Positions 6,698 through 15,172 of a stretch of 38,986 bases of DNA are shown here, one piece after another (positions within the stretch are counted from its first letter, which is position 1; every line of letters starts with the position of its first letter). A model generated the notes under the pieces. That model saw only the letters and a list, made by a program, of their open reading frames with translations, was not told where the DNA came from and made no database searches. The position numbers and the translations under genes are program-made. The stretch spans positions 1-38,986 of the forward strand of contig DASTSL010000017.1 in assembly GCA_035760705.1 (NCBI GenBank), in the 5' to 3' direction. The stretch comes from Allomeiothermus sp035760705 (GTDB lineage: Bacteria; Deinococcota; Deinococci; Deinococcales; Thermaceae).

Positions 6698-8356
6698 ATG
6701 AGCCGCAGTCCGTTGATGGGCCAACTGCGCCGCGCGTTCCGCCTGGCCCGGCTGGCCGAAGCCCGGGGCCTCGAGACCAGCGAGGCCGTGGAGTGGGGCC
6801 GCCGGGTCGAGGCGAGAAAGCGCCAGGAAGCCCAGAAAGCCCCGGAGCGCCAGATCACCCGCCGCGGCTTGTTGCAGGCTGGCCTGGGGGCCGCCGGGGC
6901 AGCGGCGCTTTCGGGCTGCGGCAGCGCTCCCCGCTCAGGCGGGGTGGAAGCCGCCGTGGCCAACCCGGTCGCCATCGTGGGGGCCGGGATCGCCGGGCTC
7001 ACCGTGGCCTACCGGCTGTGGCAGAAGGGGGTTCCCTTCCGGCTCTACGAGGCCAACACCCGGGTGGGCGGGCGCATGTACACCCTGCGGGGCCGCTTCT
7101 CCCGACCCGTCGAGCTGGGCGGGGAGCTCATCGACTCCTGGCACAAGTCCATCCTGGGGCTCTGCCAGGAGCTGAAGATCCCGGTACGCGACCTTTACGC
7201 CGCCGACAAGGGGCTCGAGCCCGAGGTCTATCATTTCGGCGGGCGCTTCGTGCCCACCCAGGAGGTGGTGGACGGCTTCCGCCCCATCGCCCGACGGATC
7301 GACTCGGACCTGATCGGCACCGGGCTGGGCCGCCACACCTACATCAGCTATAAAGACCCCGGCAAGAACGGCAGGTTCTTGGACAGCCTCTCCATCCGCG
7401 ACTACCTGGTGCGGGCCGGGGCCGCCCCGGTGATCCGGGAACTCCTCGAGGTGGCCTACACCATCGAGTACGGCCTCGAGGCCTCCGAGCAGTCCTGTCT
7501 GAACCTGCTCTACCTGATCGGCGGGCAGGGGCAGTTCCGCATCTTCGGTTCCTCTGACGAGCGCTACACAATCGAGGGGGGTAACGACCAACTCCCCAAA
7601 AACCTGGCCCAGTTGGTGGGCGACTACATCCAGCTCGGCAGCGTGCTCGAGGCCATCTCCCAGCGCTCCGACGGGCAGTACCTGCTCTCCTTGCGCCAGG
7701 GGAACCGGAGCGTGCAGGTGGTGGCTCCCCGGGTGGTGCTGGCCCTGCCCTTTAGCCTGCTACGCGAGGTGGCGATCAACGTGGCGCTCCCGGCGGTGAA
7801 GCTCAAGGCCATCCGCGAGTTGGGCTACGGCACCAACTCCAAGCTCTTCGCCGAGTTCAAGGAGCGCATCTGGCGCACCCGTTACGAGGCGAGCGGGCAA
7901 CTCTTCACCGATTACCCTTTTCAGAACCAGTGGGAACCCAAGCGCACCCCCCAGGGGCTGGGCGGACCGCTTTCCAACTACACCGGGGGCCAGCAAGGGC
8001 TGGCGGTGGGCCAGGGCACGGTGGAAGCGCAGGTGGGCGCCTGGCTGGGAGACCTCGAGAAGATCTGGCCCGGCATCCAAGGGGCGCAAGACCTTACGGT
8101 AGCCCCGGTGCGGGCCTACTGGCCGGGCGAGCGCTGGGTCAAAGCCTCCTACTCGGCTTACCGGATGGGCCAGTGGACCAGCTTCTCCGGGGCCGAAGCC
8201 GAGGCGGTGGGCGGGCTGCACTTCTGCGGCGAGCACACCTCGGTAGACGCCCAGGGCTATATGGAGGGCGGCTGCGCGAGCGGCGAGCGGGTGGCCCAGG
8301 AGATCCTGGCGGCCCTGGGGAAAAAGGGCGCGCTCGCCGTGGCGATGAGGAGCTAA
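6698..8356 (+). CDS. Flavin monoamine oxidase family protein with Tat-lipoprotein signal
   Basis: This FAD-dependent amine oxidase should convert an amine to an aldehyde with release of H2O2 and ammonia. The Rossmann motif VAIVGAGIAG (91-100), the YEANTRVGGRMYT segment, the ELGGELIDSWH loop and the C-terminal FAD motif FCGEHTSVDAQGYMEGG are all present. The N-terminus is unusual: about 50 charged residues precede TRRGLLQ (twin Arg 55-56), an Ala/Leu-rich core and a lipobox ending at Cys74 (LSGC). This predicts Tat export of the folded flavoprotein and anchoring at the cell surface or periplasmic side. It lies between gabT and a polyamine importer (potA starts 16 bp downstream), so a polyamine or putrescine substrate is likely but inferred. 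AGGAGG precedes the ATG. Confidence 0.85.
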   Translation: MSRSPLMGQLRRAFRLARLAEARGLETSEAVEWGRRVEARKRQEAQKAPERQITRRGLLQAGLGAAGAAALSGCGSAPRSGGVEAAVANPVAIVGAGIAGLTVAYRLWQKGVPFRLYEANTRVGGRMYTLRGRFSRPVELGGELIDSWHKSILGLCQELKIPVRDLYAADKGLEPEVYHFGGRFVPTQEVVDGFRPIARRIDSDLIGTGLGRHTYISYKDPGKNGRFLDSLSIRDYLVRAGAAPVIRELLEVAYTIEYGLEASEQSCLNLLYLIGGQGQFRIFGSSDERYTIEGGNDQLPKNLAQLVGDYIQLGSVLEAISQRSDGQYLLSLRQGNRSVQVVAPRVVLALPFSLLREVAINVALPAVKLKAIRELGYGTNSKLFAEFKERIWRTRYEASGQLFTDYPFQNQWEPKRTPQGLGGPLSNYTGGQQGLAVGQGTVEAQVGAWLGDLEKIWPGIQGAQDLTVAPVRAYWPGERWVKASYSAYRMGQWTSFSGAEAEAVGGLHFCGEHTSVDAQGYMEGGCASGERVAQEILAALGKKGALAVAMRS

Positions 8357-8372
8357 TCTGAGAGGTAATCTA

Positions 8373-9440
8373 ATGGCTGTGTCCACACCCGAGAATCTCC
8401 AGGATCAGACCGCTGTTGGAACCCTGTCGGTGCGAGAGGTGGTCAAGCGCTTTGGGGAGGTGGCCGCACTACGGGGGGTGAGCCTCGAGATCGAAAAGGG
8501 CGAGTTCTTCACGCTCTTGGGGCCCTCGGGTTGTGGCAAGACCACCCTGCTCAGGATCATCGCGGGCTTCGAGTTGCCCGATGCCGGGCAGGTGCGGCTG
8601 GGGGGCGTAGATATCTCGTCCCAACCGGCTAACCGCCGCCCCATCAACACGGTCTTCCAAAGCTATGCCCTGTTCCCCCACCTCAACGTCTTCGAGAACG
8701 TGGCGTTCGGCCTCAAGAGCCGCCGCTTCCCCAAGGCCGAGGTCGAGCGGCGGGTGGAATATGCGCTGGGGCTGCTCCAGATCGAGCAGTTCGCCAGCCG
8801 CCACCCCCACCAGCTTTCCGGCGGGCAGAAGCAGCGGGTGGCGATGGCGAGGGCCTTGGTCAACGAACCCGAGGTACTGCTTTTGGACGAGCCGATGAGC
8901 GCCCTCGACGCCAAGCTCCGCGCCGAGGTGCAGGTGGGCTTGCGCCGCTTGCAGCGCTCGCTGGGAACCACCTTCATCCTGGTCACCCACGACCAGGACG
9001 AGGCCATGACGGTCTCGGACCGGATCGCGGTGATGCGCGAGGGGCAGGTGGTGCAGGTAGGGAGCCCCGAGGAGGTCTACGCCGAGCCCAAGACCCGCTT
9101 CGTGGCCGAGTTTTTGGGAACCGCCAACCTGATCCCGGCCAAGAAGAGCGGAACCGGGGTGGAAACCCCTTTGGGGCACCTCCAGGTCGCGAGCCTCCTT
9201 CCCTGGGGCGAGGGAACCTTGGCCATCCGCCCCGAGCGGGTGCAGATCTGCCCCACCCCGCCGCCCCTCAACGGGGTCGCGGCCCGGGTACGCGACGTGG
9301 TCTACCGGGGGTCGCACCAGGAGGTCTGGCTCGAGCCCGGCAACCTCCGAGTCCGCGCCGCCCCTTACCCCCCGCTCTCCCCCGGGCAGGAGGTGTGGGC
9401 CGCCCTGCCGCCGGAGGGGTTGGTGGTGCTCGATGATTAA
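8373..9440 (+). CDS. potA: Polyamine ABC importer, ATP-binding subunit
   Basis: The protein couples ATP hydrolysis to substrate uptake at the inner face of the membrane. Walker A is GPSGCGKTT (50-58), the Q-loop is at Gln96, the signature is LSGGQ (148-152) and Walker B is VLLLDEP (168-174). The ~110-residue TOBE-like tail and the 355-residue length fit the PotA group of spermidine/putrescine importers. It is followed by two permease genes and a binding protein, the usual potABCD order. The paralogue ydcT lies on the other strand of this window. Confidence 0.88.
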   Translation: MAVSTPENLQDQTAVGTLSVREVVKRFGEVAALRGVSLEIEKGEFFTLLGPSGCGKTTLLRIIAGFELPDAGQVRLGGVDISSQPANRRPINTVFQSYALFPHLNVFENVAFGLKSRRFPKAEVERRVEYALGLLQIEQFASRHPHQLSGGQKQRVAMARALVNEPEVLLLDEPMSALDAKLRAEVQVGLRRLQRSLGTTFILVTHDQDEAMTVSDRIAVMREGQVVQVGSPEEVYAEPKTRFVAEFLGTANLIPAKKSGTGVETPLGHLQVASLLPWGEGTLAIRPERVQICPTPPPLNGVAARVRDVVYRGSHQEVWLEPGNLRVRAAPYPPLSPGQEVWAALPPEGLVVLDD

Positions 9441-9441
9441 A

Positions 9442-9549
9442 GCTGGAGGCTGGAAGCAGCTCGAGAGCGGGGGGGCGAGGGTAGGCCAAAGACCATCGCC
9501 ACGGTGTACGAGCCGCTGCTCCCCCTCTCCTTTTCTCCCCCTCTCCTCA
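9442..9549. repeat. 7-bp-periodic and pyrimidine-rich block before potB
   Basis: The units GCTGGAG and GCTGGAA begin at 9442 with GC at 7-bp spacing. Further on, CTCCCCCTCTCCT occurs twice (9522-9534 and 9537-9549) and is roughly complementary to the GAGAGCGGGGGG run near 9463. It fills the 123-bp gap between potA and potB. The 7-bp pattern is short here and less clear than at 14041. Confidence 0.4.
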
Positions 9550-9563
9550 TCGCGGAGGATCGC

Positions 9564-10469
9564 ATGAGCCGCCTCCTGGTCTGGTACGGCGAACTCGGCA
9601 CGGCGGGCTCGATCCTCCGGCGGGGGCTGGTGTTCTTGTTGCCGGCTTTGTTGTGGCTGTCGGCCTTTCTGATCCTGCCCAGCCTGGCCTTGGTGGCGGT
9701 GGCCTTCGCCGAGCGGGGGAACTTCGGGGAGATCGTCTGGAACTTTAGCCTCGAAAACCTCTCGAGGCTCCTCGGCTACGGCATCTTCGGCTGGAGCCCG
9801 GACAACCTGATCATCCTGGCCCGCACCGTCTGGGTGGCCTTCATGACCACCTTGATCTCGGTGCTGCTGGCCTACCCGCTGGCCTTCTTCATCGCCAGCC
9901 GCAAGCCCCACCAGCGCTACTTGTGGCTGGCGTTGGTCATCATCCCCTTCTGGACCAACCTGGTGATCCGCACCTACGCCTGGCAGCTCTTGTTCGCCCC
10001 GGAGATGCCCTTCGCCCGGATCGCCGCCGCCCTCCACCTGATCGAGCCGGGAACCGCGCTCAACCCCAGTTCCTTCGCGGTGTACGTGGGCATGGTCTCG
10101 GCCTTCCTGCCCTTTTTGGTACTCCCCTTGTACTCCTCGGTCGAGCGATTGGACTGGAGCCTGGTGGAAGCCGCCCAGGACCTGTATGCGAGCCGCAGCC
10201 GGGTCTTCTTCCAGGCCATCCTGCCGCAGACCCTACCGGGCCTCACGGTGGGGGTCATCCTCACCTTCATCCCGGCGATGGGCATGTTCGTGGTTCCGGA
10301 CCTCCTGGGCGGGGCCAAGTACCTGCTGGTGGGGAACTTGATCCAGCAGCAGTTCTTCTCCAGCCGCGACTGGCCCTTCGGGGCCGCCCTCAGCCTGGGC
10401 CTGGTGTTGCTGACCCTGGTTGCCCTGCGGATTTACCGCTCGAGGGCGAAGGAAGTGGATTTAGTGTGA
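9564..10469 (+). CDS. potB: Polyamine ABC importer permease (PotB type)
   Basis: This integral membrane protein has about six hydrophobic helices, beginning with the segment VFLLPALLWLSAFLILPS. The EAAxxxG-like coupling loop reads LVEAAQDLYASRSRVFFQ, where permeases of this class contact the ATPase. The frame is open from a GTG at 9504, but ATG 9564 (301 residues) is preferred because GCGGAGG lies 5 bp before it. It forms a heterodimer with the following PotC-type permease. The family match is clear; the exact polyamine is not. Confidence 0.85.
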   Translation: MSRLLVWYGELGTAGSILRRGLVFLLPALLWLSAFLILPSLALVAVAFAERGNFGEIVWNFSLENLSRLLGYGIFGWSPDNLIILARTVWVAFMTTLISVLLAYPLAFFIASRKPHQRYLWLALVIIPFWTNLVIRTYAWQLLFAPEMPFARIAAALHLIEPGTALNPSSFAVYVGMVSAFLPFLVLPLYSSVERLDWSLVEAAQDLYASRSRVFFQAILPQTLPGLTVGVILTFIPAMGMFVVPDLLGGAKYLLVGNLIQQQFFSSRDWPFGAALSLGLVLLTLVALRIYRSRAKEVDLV

Positions 10470-10493
10470 ACACGCTATACGTCTCTACAGGCG

Positions 10494-10570
10494 GATCGCA
10501 GATCGCAGATCGCAGATCGCCAAAGCTTTTTAGCGATACGCACTATGCAATACGCCATAGGCAGTTTTTT
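10494..10570. repeat. Heptad repeat block, GATCGCA type
   Basis: Three perfect copies of GATCGCA and a fourth ending in C (10494-10521) are followed by further 7-bp units in the same phase: ATACGCA, CTATGCA, ATACGCC and ATAGGCA (10536-10563). The block is 77 bp, or eleven 7-bp steps, and lies in the 121-bp gap between potB and potC. Confidence 0.8.
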
Positions 10571-10590
10571 GACGTTCGACAGAGGTGGGT

Positions 10591-11385
10591 ATGCACCGAC
10601 TAAGCCCCCTCGTCGGCACCGTCGCCATCCTCGCGCTGGCCTTCCTCTACCTGCCGATGCTGGCGGTGGCGGTGTTCTCGGTGAACGCGACCCGGTACGG
10701 GCTCGAGTGGGGCGGTTTTAGCTGGAAGTGGTACGTAGGGCTCTTCCAAAACGACCAGATCCTCGAGGCCGCCCGCAACACGCTGGTGCTGGCGGTGGTC
10801 TCGACCCTGATCGCCACCGTGCTGGGCACGATGCTGGCTTTGGCCCTCGAGCGCTACCCCTGGGGGCGGCGGGTCCGGGGCTGGCTCGAGACCGCCCTGT
10901 ATCTCCCGGTGGTCACCCCGGATATCATCCTGGCGGCAGCCCTGGTGGTGGCGTTCAGCTTTTTACGGCTGATCTCAGGGCTTTTCGAGCTGGGGATGAT
11001 CTCGATGATCATCGGCCACGTCACCTTCCAGATCGCCTTCGTGGCCCTCGTGGTGCAGAGCCGTCTGCGCAGCCTGGGCCGCGATCTGGACGAGGCAGCC
11101 CGGGACCTCTACGCCAGCTACGGCTACTACGTGCGCCGGGTGCTGCTGCCCCTCTTGGCCCCCGGGATCGTGGCCGGGGCCATGCTGGCCTTTACCCTCT
11201 CGCTCGATGACTTCGTGATCAGCTTCTTCACCGCCGGGCCGACCTCGCAGACCCTTCCGCTTTTCATCTACGCCTCGGTGCGGCGGGGAGTCACGCCGGA
11301 GATCCACGCGCTCTCGACCCTCATCTTCCTGGCGACGGTGCTTTTGGTGCTCCTGTCGGAGCGGCTGAGCCGACGGGCCGCTTGA
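10591..11385 (+). CDS. potC: Polyamine ABC importer permease (PotC type)
   Basis: The second transmembrane subunit of the importer has 264 residues and about six hydrophobic helices. The coupling loop DEAARDLYASYGYYVRRVLLP is typical, as is the following SLDDFVISFFTAGP segment seen in PotC proteins. ATG 10591 follows AGAGGTG; a GTG six bases earlier is also in frame but gives no advantage. The gene ends 62 bp before the binding-protein gene. Confidence 0.86.
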   Translation: MHRLSPLVGTVAILALAFLYLPMLAVAVFSVNATRYGLEWGGFSWKWYVGLFQNDQILEAARNTLVLAVVSTLIATVLGTMLALALERYPWGRRVRGWLETALYLPVVTPDIILAAALVVAFSFLRLISGLFELGMISMIIGHVTFQIAFVALVVQSRLRSLGRDLDEAARDLYASYGYYVRRVLLPLLAPGIVAGAMLAFTLSLDDFVISFFTAGPTSQTLPLFIYASVRRGVTPEIHALSTLIFLATVLLVLLSERLSRRAA

Positions 11386-11447
11386 ACCCCTCTCATGACC
11401 CTCTCGCCCCCACCGCTTAGGCTGTCCCAAAACCAACGGAGGCAACC

Positions 11448-12476
11448 GTGCAACGAATCCTGATCTTGCTGACCCTGGCTTTAGCATCCTTGGCTTTCGC
11501 CCAGAACCAGGAGATGCGGCTTTTTATCTGGTCGGAGTACATGGACCCCAAGATCCTCGAGGATTTCACCAAACAGACCGGCATCAAGGTGCGGGTGGAC
11601 CTCTATGAGTCCAACGAGGACATGCTGGCCAAGCTGCAAGCCGGGGGCGTGAGCCAGTACGACGTGATCGTGCCCGGTGATTACATCATCCCCACCCTGA
11701 TCCAGCTCAAGCTCATCCAGCCTTTCGACAAGAGCAAGATCCCCAACCTGAAAAACCTCGACCCCAAGTTCGCCAACCCGCCCTTCGACCCCGGCAACCG
11801 CTACAGCGCAGCCTACCAGTGGGGCATGTCGGGGATCATGTACCGCAAGGACCGGGTGCCGACCCCCAAGAGCTGGAGCGTGATCCTGGGGCCCGGGGGG
11901 AGCGGTCCTTTCGTGCTGATGGACTCGATCCGGGAGATGATGGGCGGGGCCTTGCGCTACTTGGGCTACAGCATCAACAGCAAAGACCCCAAACAGGTCC
12001 AGGCCGCCGGGAAAGTGCTGCTCGAGGCGAAAAAGAGCAGCCGCTTCCTGGGTTTCGAAGGCGGCGTGGGGGCCAAGAACCGTCTGGTGGCCGGAACCGC
12101 AACCTACGCGGTGGTCTACAACGGCGACGCCATCAAGGCCGCCGCGGAGAACGACAAGGTGGGCTTCGTGGTGCCGCAGGAGGGTGCGGCCCTCTTCGTG
12201 GACAACATGGCCATCCCCGCCAAGGCCCCCAACCCCGACGCGGCCCACAAGTTCATCAACTTCATCCTTGACCCCAAGATCGGGGCCCGGCTCTCCAACT
12301 TCAACCGCTACGCCACCCCCAACAAAGCCGCTCTGCCCTACATTGACCCCGCCGACCGCAAAAACCCGGCCATCTACCCCGACGCGGCGGTGATGAGCAA
12401 GCTCGAGTTCGTCCTCGATCTGGGCCGCGACACCCGCCTCTACGACGAGGTGTGGACGGCGGTAAAAAGCCGCTGA
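11448..12476 (+). CDS. potD: Polyamine-binding protein of the ABC importer, copy 1
   Basis: This extracytoplasmic solute-binding protein delivers substrate to the PotBC permease. A signal peptide (1-18, cleavage after AFA) is followed by MRLFIWSEYMDPKILEDF, typical of PotD/PotF mature N-termini. The protein has 342 residues. It starts with GTG, preceded by GGAGG. It closely resembles the second copy at 14125: both share LQAGGVSQYDVIVP, DKSKIPNLKNLDPKFANPPFDP and AIPAKAPNPDAAH. The two probably share the single PotABC complex but may bind different amines. Confidence 0.88.
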   Translation: MQRILILLTLALASLAFAQNQEMRLFIWSEYMDPKILEDFTKQTGIKVRVDLYESNEDMLAKLQAGGVSQYDVIVPGDYIIPTLIQLKLIQPFDKSKIPNLKNLDPKFANPPFDPGNRYSAAYQWGMSGIMYRKDRVPTPKSWSVILGPGGSGPFVLMDSIREMMGGALRYLGYSINSKDPKQVQAAGKVLLEAKKSSRFLGFEGGVGAKNRLVAGTATYAVVYNGDAIKAAAENDKVGFVVPQEGAALFVDNMAIPAKAPNPDAAHKFINFILDPKIGARLSNFNRYATPNKAALPYIDPADRKNPAIYPDAAVMSKLEFVLDLGRDTRLYDEVWTAVKSR

Positions 12477-12522
12477 TAGCCCATAGCCAGGACGAGCTAT
12501 CCGCTACAAGCTATAAGCATGT
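12474..12522. repeat. Heptad repeat block, AGCTAT type
   Basis: Units TGATAGC, CCATAGC, then AGCTATC, CGCTACA, AGCTATA and AGCATGT follow one another at 7-bp steps. The first two are near-complements of the later ones, so an imperfect hairpin can form. The block starts in the potD stop region. Confidence 0.6.
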
Positions 12523-12560
12523 ATGGACATCCAGAAGGCTTGCATCCCTCCGCCCGACGT

Positions 12561-12665
12561 ATTGTAGGGGTGAACCTTGTGTTCACCCTGGATAGCCGAC
12601 GGCTGAATTAGGGCAATCAATGGCGCACAGCGCTGGCGCATAGTGCTAAGGATTGCCCCTACGAA
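12561..12665. mobile_element. MITE-like palindromic element with GTAGGGG ends
   Basis: The ~105-bp element starts ATTGTAGGGGT and ends GCCCCTACGAA, with perfect 7-bp ends GTAGGGG/CCCCTAC (12564-12570 and 12656-12662). Inside, GGTGAAC and GTTCACC form a hairpin at 12570-12587. GGGCAATC near the centre is complementary to GATTGCCC at the right end. Elements with GTAGGGG ends and no coding capacity are known in many bacteria and are thought to move with transposases supplied elsewhere. It ends 17 bp before the aminotransferase start. Confidence 0.6.
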
Positions 12666-12681
12666 AAACATCGGAGGGAGC

Positions 12682-14034
12682 ATGTCTTATATCAACCTGA
12701 AAACCCCAATCCCCGGCCCCAAAAGCCAGGAACTGCAAGCGAGAAGGGCCGCCGCCGTGACCGGCGCGCTGGCCCAGGCCAATCCCATCGCAGTCAAGAA
12801 AGCCCACGGCTCGCTCGTCGAAGACGTGGATGGCAACACCCTCATTGACCTCGCCGGGGGCATCGGCGTGTTGGCGGTGGGGCACACGCCAGAAAGCGTG
12901 GTGGAGGCCATCAAGGCCCAGGCCGACGAGCTGTTGCACATGTGCTCGATCGTCGCCAACTACGAGCCCTACGTGGCCCTCTGCGAAGCCCTGAACCGGC
13001 TCACCCCCGGCGACTTCCCCAAAAAGACCCTGCTCAGTAGCGGCGGAGCCGAGGCGGTGGAGAACGCTGTGAAGTTCGCCCGGCGCTACACCGGGCGAGC
13101 GGGAATCCTGGTCTTCGAGGGGGCCTATCACGGGCGCAGCAACCTCACGATGGCCATGACCAGCAAGTGGGGCCTCTTCAAGAAGGGCTTCGGGCCGTTC
13201 GCGCCGGAGGTCTACCGGCTGCCGCTGCCCAACCCCTACCGCACGCCAAACGGGATGTCCGAAGAGGAGTGGGTGGACTGGTGCTGCTGGAATCTCGAGA
13301 ACGCCCTCACCGCCCACATTGACCCTTCGGCCCTGGCGGCAATAGTGATCGAGCCGGTGATCGGGGAGGGTGGGTTCATCCCGGTTCCGCACAAATTCTT
13401 GCGCAAGATCCGGGAGGTCTGCGATGGGGCGGGCGCGGTGATGATCGCCGACGAGATCCAGTCAGGCTCGGGGCGCACCGGGAAGATGTGGGCCATCGAG
13501 CACTCCGGGGTGATCCCCGACCTAGTGATCTCGGCCAAGAGCTTGGGGGCCGGGATGCCCGTCTCGGCGGTGACGGGCCGGGCGGAGATCCTGGATAGCC
13601 CGCACGTGGGCGGGGTAGGGAGCACCTACGGCGGGAACCCGCTGGCCTGCGTGGCGGCCTTGAAAGCCCTCGAGATCCTCGAGTCCCCCGGCTTCCTCGA
13701 GCGGGCCAAGACCCTCGAGCACGTCGTCCGCGAGGTCTTCGAGCCGATGAAATCCGAGATCCCGGTGCTGGGCGATGTGCGCGGGGTGGGGGCGATGATG
13801 GCGCTCGAGTTCGTCAAGGACAAAGCCAGCAAGGAGCCCTGGTCGGACTTCGCCATGAACACCATCAAGGAGGCCGGCAAAAACGGGGTCATCCTGATCC
13901 GGGCCGGGCTCTACACCAACTGTATCCGCTTCCTGCCCGCCCTGGACATCCCCCAAGACATGTTCCGGGAAGCCTTAGGGGTCGTGGCGAACGCCATCCG
14001 CACCACCCACAAGGCCATGATGGCCCCAGCCTAA
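12682..14034 (+). CDS. Class III aminotransferase, GABA transaminase-like, second copy
   Basis: This PLP enzyme has 450 residues from ATG 12682, chosen because GGAGGGAG lies 3 bp upstream. It has the fold I hallmarks: DVDGNTLIDLAGGIGVLAVGH, SSGGAEAVENAVKFAR, IVIEPVIGEGGF, ADEIQSGSGRTGKMW, the PLP lysine Lys286 in SAKSLGAGMPVSAV, and GSTYGGNPLACVAAL. It resembles GabT but is clearly distinct from the copy at 5381, with a longer N-terminus and an extra EEEWVDWCCWNLENAL segment. It lies between the two potD-like genes, so it probably acts on an amine or omega-amino acid brought in by this importer. Confidence 0.82.
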   Translation: MSYINLKTPIPGPKSQELQARRAAAVTGALAQANPIAVKKAHGSLVEDVDGNTLIDLAGGIGVLAVGHTPESVVEAIKAQADELLHMCSIVANYEPYVALCEALNRLTPGDFPKKTLLSSGGAEAVENAVKFARRYTGRAGILVFEGAYHGRSNLTMAMTSKWGLFKKGFGPFAPEVYRLPLPNPYRTPNGMSEEEWVDWCCWNLENALTAHIDPSALAAIVIEPVIGEGGFIPVPHKFLRKIREVCDGAGAVMIADEIQSGSGRTGKMWAIEHSGVIPDLVISAKSLGAGMPVSAVTGRAEILDSPHVGGVGSTYGGNPLACVAALKALEILESPGFLERAKTLEHVVREVFEPMKSEIPVLGDVRGVGAMMALEFVKDKASKEPWSDFAMNTIKEAGKNGVILIRAGLYTNCIRFLPALDIPQDMFREALGVVANAIRTTHKAMMAPA

Positions 14035-14103
14035 AGACGCCTATCGCAGATCGCCCATCGCTTATCGCCAGAGGCTTTTTTCGATCCGCGATAGGCGATA
14101 CGC
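14034..14103. repeat. Heptad repeat hairpin, ATCGC type
   Basis: Nine 7-bp units run without slip from 14041 to 14103, with AAGACGC as a tenth in front. Left-half units end in ATCGC (CTATCGC, AGATCGC, CCATCGC, TTATCGC). Right-half units (GATAGGC, GATACGC) contain the complementary GCGAT/GATA. A T-run sits at the loop. The block fills the gap between the aminotransferase and the second potD gene and ends 21 bp before its ATG. Confidence 0.85.
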
Positions 14104-14124
14104 CCGGAGCAAAAGGAGAAACGC

Positions 14125-15153
14125 ATGAAACGCCTGTTCACTCTCGCCCTGCTGCTCGGCCTCGCGCTGGCCCAGCAGCAAGAACTCCGGCTCTACACCT
14201 GGACCGAGTACATCGAGCCCGCCATCGTCACCGACTTCGAGAAGGCCACCGGGATCAAGGTGCGGATCAGCTATTACGAGTCGAACGAGGAGCTGCTGGC
14301 CAAGCTGCAAGCGGGCGGAGTGAGCCAGTACGACGTGATCGTGCCCTCGGACTTCATCATCCCCAGCATGATCGAGCTAGGGCTCCTGAAGCCGCTGGAT
14401 AAGAGCAAGATCCCCAACCTGAAGAACCTCGACCCCAAGTTCGCCAACCCGCCCTTCGACCCCGCCAACAAGTACACCGTGGGCTATTTGTGGGGAACGG
14501 TCGGGCTGATGTACCGCACCGACGTGTTCAAGACCCCCCCGACGAGCTGGGCGGTGCTGTTCGACCCCAAAGAGCAGAAGGGGGCCTTCACCTTCATGGA
14601 CTCCCAACGCGAGATGCTGGGGATCGGGCTGCGGTACGTGGGGCAGTCGGTGAACTCGGTAGACCCGGCCTCGGTCAAAAAGGTGATCGACCTGATGCTC
14701 GCGGTGAAGCGCTCGAGCAACTTCAAAGGCTTCCAGGGCGGGGTCTCCGCGACCAAGCTGCTCCTGGGAAACCAGGCGGTGGCCGCGGTGGTTTATAACC
14801 AGGACGCGCTGCGCACCGCTGCCGGGAACCCCAAATACAGCTTCACCATACCCAAGGAAGGCAGCACCCTCTTCCTCGACAACCTGGCGATCCCCGCCAA
14901 AGCCCCCAACCCCGACGCCGCGCACCGGTTCATCAACTTTATCCTCGACGCGAAAATTGGCGCACGGCTTGCCAACTACCAGAACTCGGCCACCCCCAAC
15001 GCCGCCGCCAAACCGCTGATGAAGCCTGAGCTCCTCAAAAACCCGGCGGTCTGGCCTACCGACGAACAGATGAAGGTGCTCGAGTTCATTCTCGACCAGG
15101 GCAAGAACAACCGCCTTTACGACGAGGCTTGGACGCAAGTCAAGAGCCGCTGA
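14125..15153 (+). CDS. potD: Polyamine-binding protein of the ABC importer, copy 2
   Basis: A second PotD-type binding protein of 342 residues. Its signal peptide is short (1-16, cleavage after LALA) and the mature protein begins QQQELRLYTWTEYIEP. It differs from copy 1 mainly in the ligand-facing middle part, where copy 2 has YLWGTVGLMYRTDVFKTPPTSW, while the YESNEE-LLAKLQAGGVSQYDVIVPSD region is almost the same. No second permease set follows, so it probably works with the PotABC encoded upstream. AAGGAG precedes the ATG. Tandem duplication followed by divergence is the simplest origin. Confidence 0.86.
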   Translation: MKRLFTLALLLGLALAQQQELRLYTWTEYIEPAIVTDFEKATGIKVRISYYESNEELLAKLQAGGVSQYDVIVPSDFIIPSMIELGLLKPLDKSKIPNLKNLDPKFANPPFDPANKYTVGYLWGTVGLMYRTDVFKTPPTSWAVLFDPKEQKGAFTFMDSQREMLGIGLRYVGQSVNSVDPASVKKVIDLMLAVKRSSNFKGFQGGVSATKLLLGNQAVAAVVYNQDALRTAAGNPKYSFTIPKEGSTLFLDNLAIPAKAPNPDAAHRFINFILDAKIGARLANYQNSATPNAAAKPLMKPELLKNPAVWPTDEQMKVLEFILDQGKNNRLYDEAWTQVKSR

Positions 15154-15172
15154 ACGCTATAGGCTAGACGCA

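Noticed and set aside
8469..10037. A 522-codon open frame on the minus strand opposite potA and potB
   Set aside because: It is antisense to two clear genes, rich in Gly/Arg/Glu/Gln without motifs, and is explained by high GC and third-position bias.
14041..14103. CRISPR array
   Set aside because: Units are 7 bp, contiguous and without spacers; no cas genes are present.
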